Of a DNA stretch of 6,696 bases, positions 5,836 through 6,696 are shown one piece after another. A program made the position numbers and the translations under genes. The stretch is taken from positions 1 to 6,696 of the forward strand of contig JAAYTV010000525.1 in assembly GCA_012523655.1 (NCBI GenBank), in the 5' to 3' direction. Below the pieces are notes generated by a model. That model was not told the DNA's origin. It did not search any database and saw nothing but the letters and a program-made list of their open reading frames with translations. The DNA is from a bacterium. Lineage in GTDB: Bacteria > Zhuqueibacterota > Zhuqueibacteria > Residuimicrobiales > Residuimicrobiaceae. How positions within the stretch are numbered: the stretch's first letter is position 1; each line of letters begins with the position of its first letter.

Positions 5836-6696
5836 ATGGCTAAATCCCTTGTCATCGTCGAATCGCCTGCCAAGGCGCAGACCATAAACAAATACCTCGG
5901 CAGTGAATACATTGTCAGAGCCTCCATCGGACATATCCGCGATTTGCCTGTCAGCGCAGCTCAGGCAGCCAAACCCGCCTCTTCTCCGGCCAAAGGGCTG
6001 AGCGATGAGGAGAAGGAAAAGCGCAAGTATGCCAACCTGATCCGCGTCATGGGCGTAGATCCGGAAAACGGCTGGCGAGCTCATTATGTGATCCTGCCGG
6101 GCAAGCAAAAGGTATTGAAGGAGTTGAAACAGCTGGCAGAATCCGCCGAGACCGTCTATCTGGCCACTGACTTGGATCGCGAAGGGGAAGCCATTGCTTG
6201 GCATTTGGCCGAGGCCATCGGCGGCGATCCGTCCCGTTACCACCGGGTGACCTTCAGCGAGATCACCAAGCCGGCGATTCAGAGAGCATTCAGCGCGCCC
6301 GGCCGGATCAACATGGATCGCGTACATGCTCAACAGGCGCGCCGATTTCTCGACCGCGTGGTCGGCTATATGATCTCCCCGCTGCTCTGGGAAAAGGTCG
6401 CCCGAGGCCTTTCCGCCGGCCGCGTGCAATCGGTGGCTGTGCGCCTGATCGTGGAAAGAGAGCGGGAGATCCGTGCCTTTGTTCCAGAGGAATATTGGGA
6501 GATCTGGGCTGATCTGCAGGGAAAAAATCCTGTGCGTGCGCAAGTGACCCGTCATCTCGATAAGCCGTTCAGACCTGTCAACAAGGAGCAGGTGGATCAG
6601 GCACTGGCGGAACTAAAGCGAGCGACCTATACGATAATAGACCGCAAAGATTCGGCGGTCAGCCAGCGGCCCTATCCGCCTTTCATAACCACCACG
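5836..6696 (+). CDS. topA: DNA topoisomerase I (type IA), N-terminal 287 residues, cut by window edge
   Basis: The frame is open from the ATG at 5836 to the right edge. The protein begins with the Toprim fold: MAKSLVIVESPAKAQTI (1-17) with E9, then GHIRDLP (32-38), and T111-D112-L-D114-R-E116-G-E, whose acidic residues bind magnesium. Further typical blocks are V163-HAQQARRFLDRVVGY (163-178), G191-L-S-A-G-R-V-Q-S199 and FRPVNKEQ (245-252). MGVDP (72-76) and the following HYVILPGK mark the long proteobacterial form. TopA relaxes negative supercoils by cutting one strand; its catalytic tyrosine, near residue 320 in E. coli, lies beyond the window, as do the zinc-binding C-terminal domains. The start matches the family's N-terminus exactly; only a weak AGAGAA ribosome-like sequence precedes it. 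The gene is divergent from the glycosyltransferase operon and is presumably not part of its function. Confidence 0.98.
   Translation, partial: MAKSLVIVESPAKAQTINKYLGSEYIVRASIGHIRDLPVSAAQAAKPASSPAKGLSDEEKEKRKYANLIRVMGVDPENGWRAHYVILPGKQKVLKELKQLAESAETVYLATDLDREGEAIAWHLAEAIGGDPSRYHRVTFSEITKPAIQRAFSAPGRINMDRVHAQQARRFLDRVVGYMISPLLWEKVARGLSAGRVQSVAVRLIVEREREIRAFVPEEYWEIWADLQGKNPVRAQVTRHLDKPFRPVNKEQVDQALAELKRATYTIIDRKDSAVSQRPYPPFITTT

Noticed and set aside
5815..6555. Minus-strand open frame of 246 codons opposite topA
   Set aside because: The opposite strand encodes unmistakable TopA motifs throughout; the antisense product resembles nothing.

Overview
The window looks like chromosomal DNA of moderately high GC content from a Gram-negative bacterium. 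No RNA gene, CRISPR array, insertion sequence or phage gene was seen. The strongest taxonomic hint is the topoisomerase I fragment at the right end. It is close, from memory, to the long proteobacterial (E. coli-type) TopA, including the MGVDP segment and the FRPVNKEQ stretch. The organism cannot be named from this.

Layout: bases 1-5566 hold six minus-strand genes packed as one apparent operon. In transcription order they are: a polyprenyl-phosphate-type family 2 glycosyltransferase (GT2) with all catalytic motifs (5566-4520); a second GT2 whose DxD metal-binding motif is replaced (4444-3485); a third, intact GT2 (3484-2519); a GT4-type (GT-B fold) glycosyltransferase (2499-1135); a YdjC/ChbG-family carbohydrate deacetylase (1138-296); and the first 104 codons of a membrane glycosyltransferase of the ArnT/PMT (GT-C) type that runs off the left edge. 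Junctions are very tight: 75 nt, 0 nt, 19 nt, a 4-nt overlap and a 17-nt overlap. A 269-bp AT-rich divergent intergenic region (5567-5835) follows, and then topA on the plus strand from 5836 off the right edge.

How the genes may work together: the three GT2s share the architecture of enzymes that load a sugar onto a polyprenyl phosphate at the inner membrane. YdjC-family enzymes remove an N-acetyl group, and GT-C enzymes use polyprenyl-phosphate sugars as donors on the periplasmic side. GT2 + deacetylase + GT-C is the logic of the ArnC-ArnD-ArnT pathway, and it matches more closely the Francisella FlmF2-NaxD-FlmK pathway, in which NaxD is a YdjC-family deacetylase acting on undecaprenyl-phosphate GalNAc. 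I infer that this operon makes and transfers an amino sugar to lipid A, a glycan or a protein. The target and sugar cannot be read from the window. The most unusual single feature is the middle GT2, which keeps its nucleotide-binding motif and its membrane anchor but lacks DxD.
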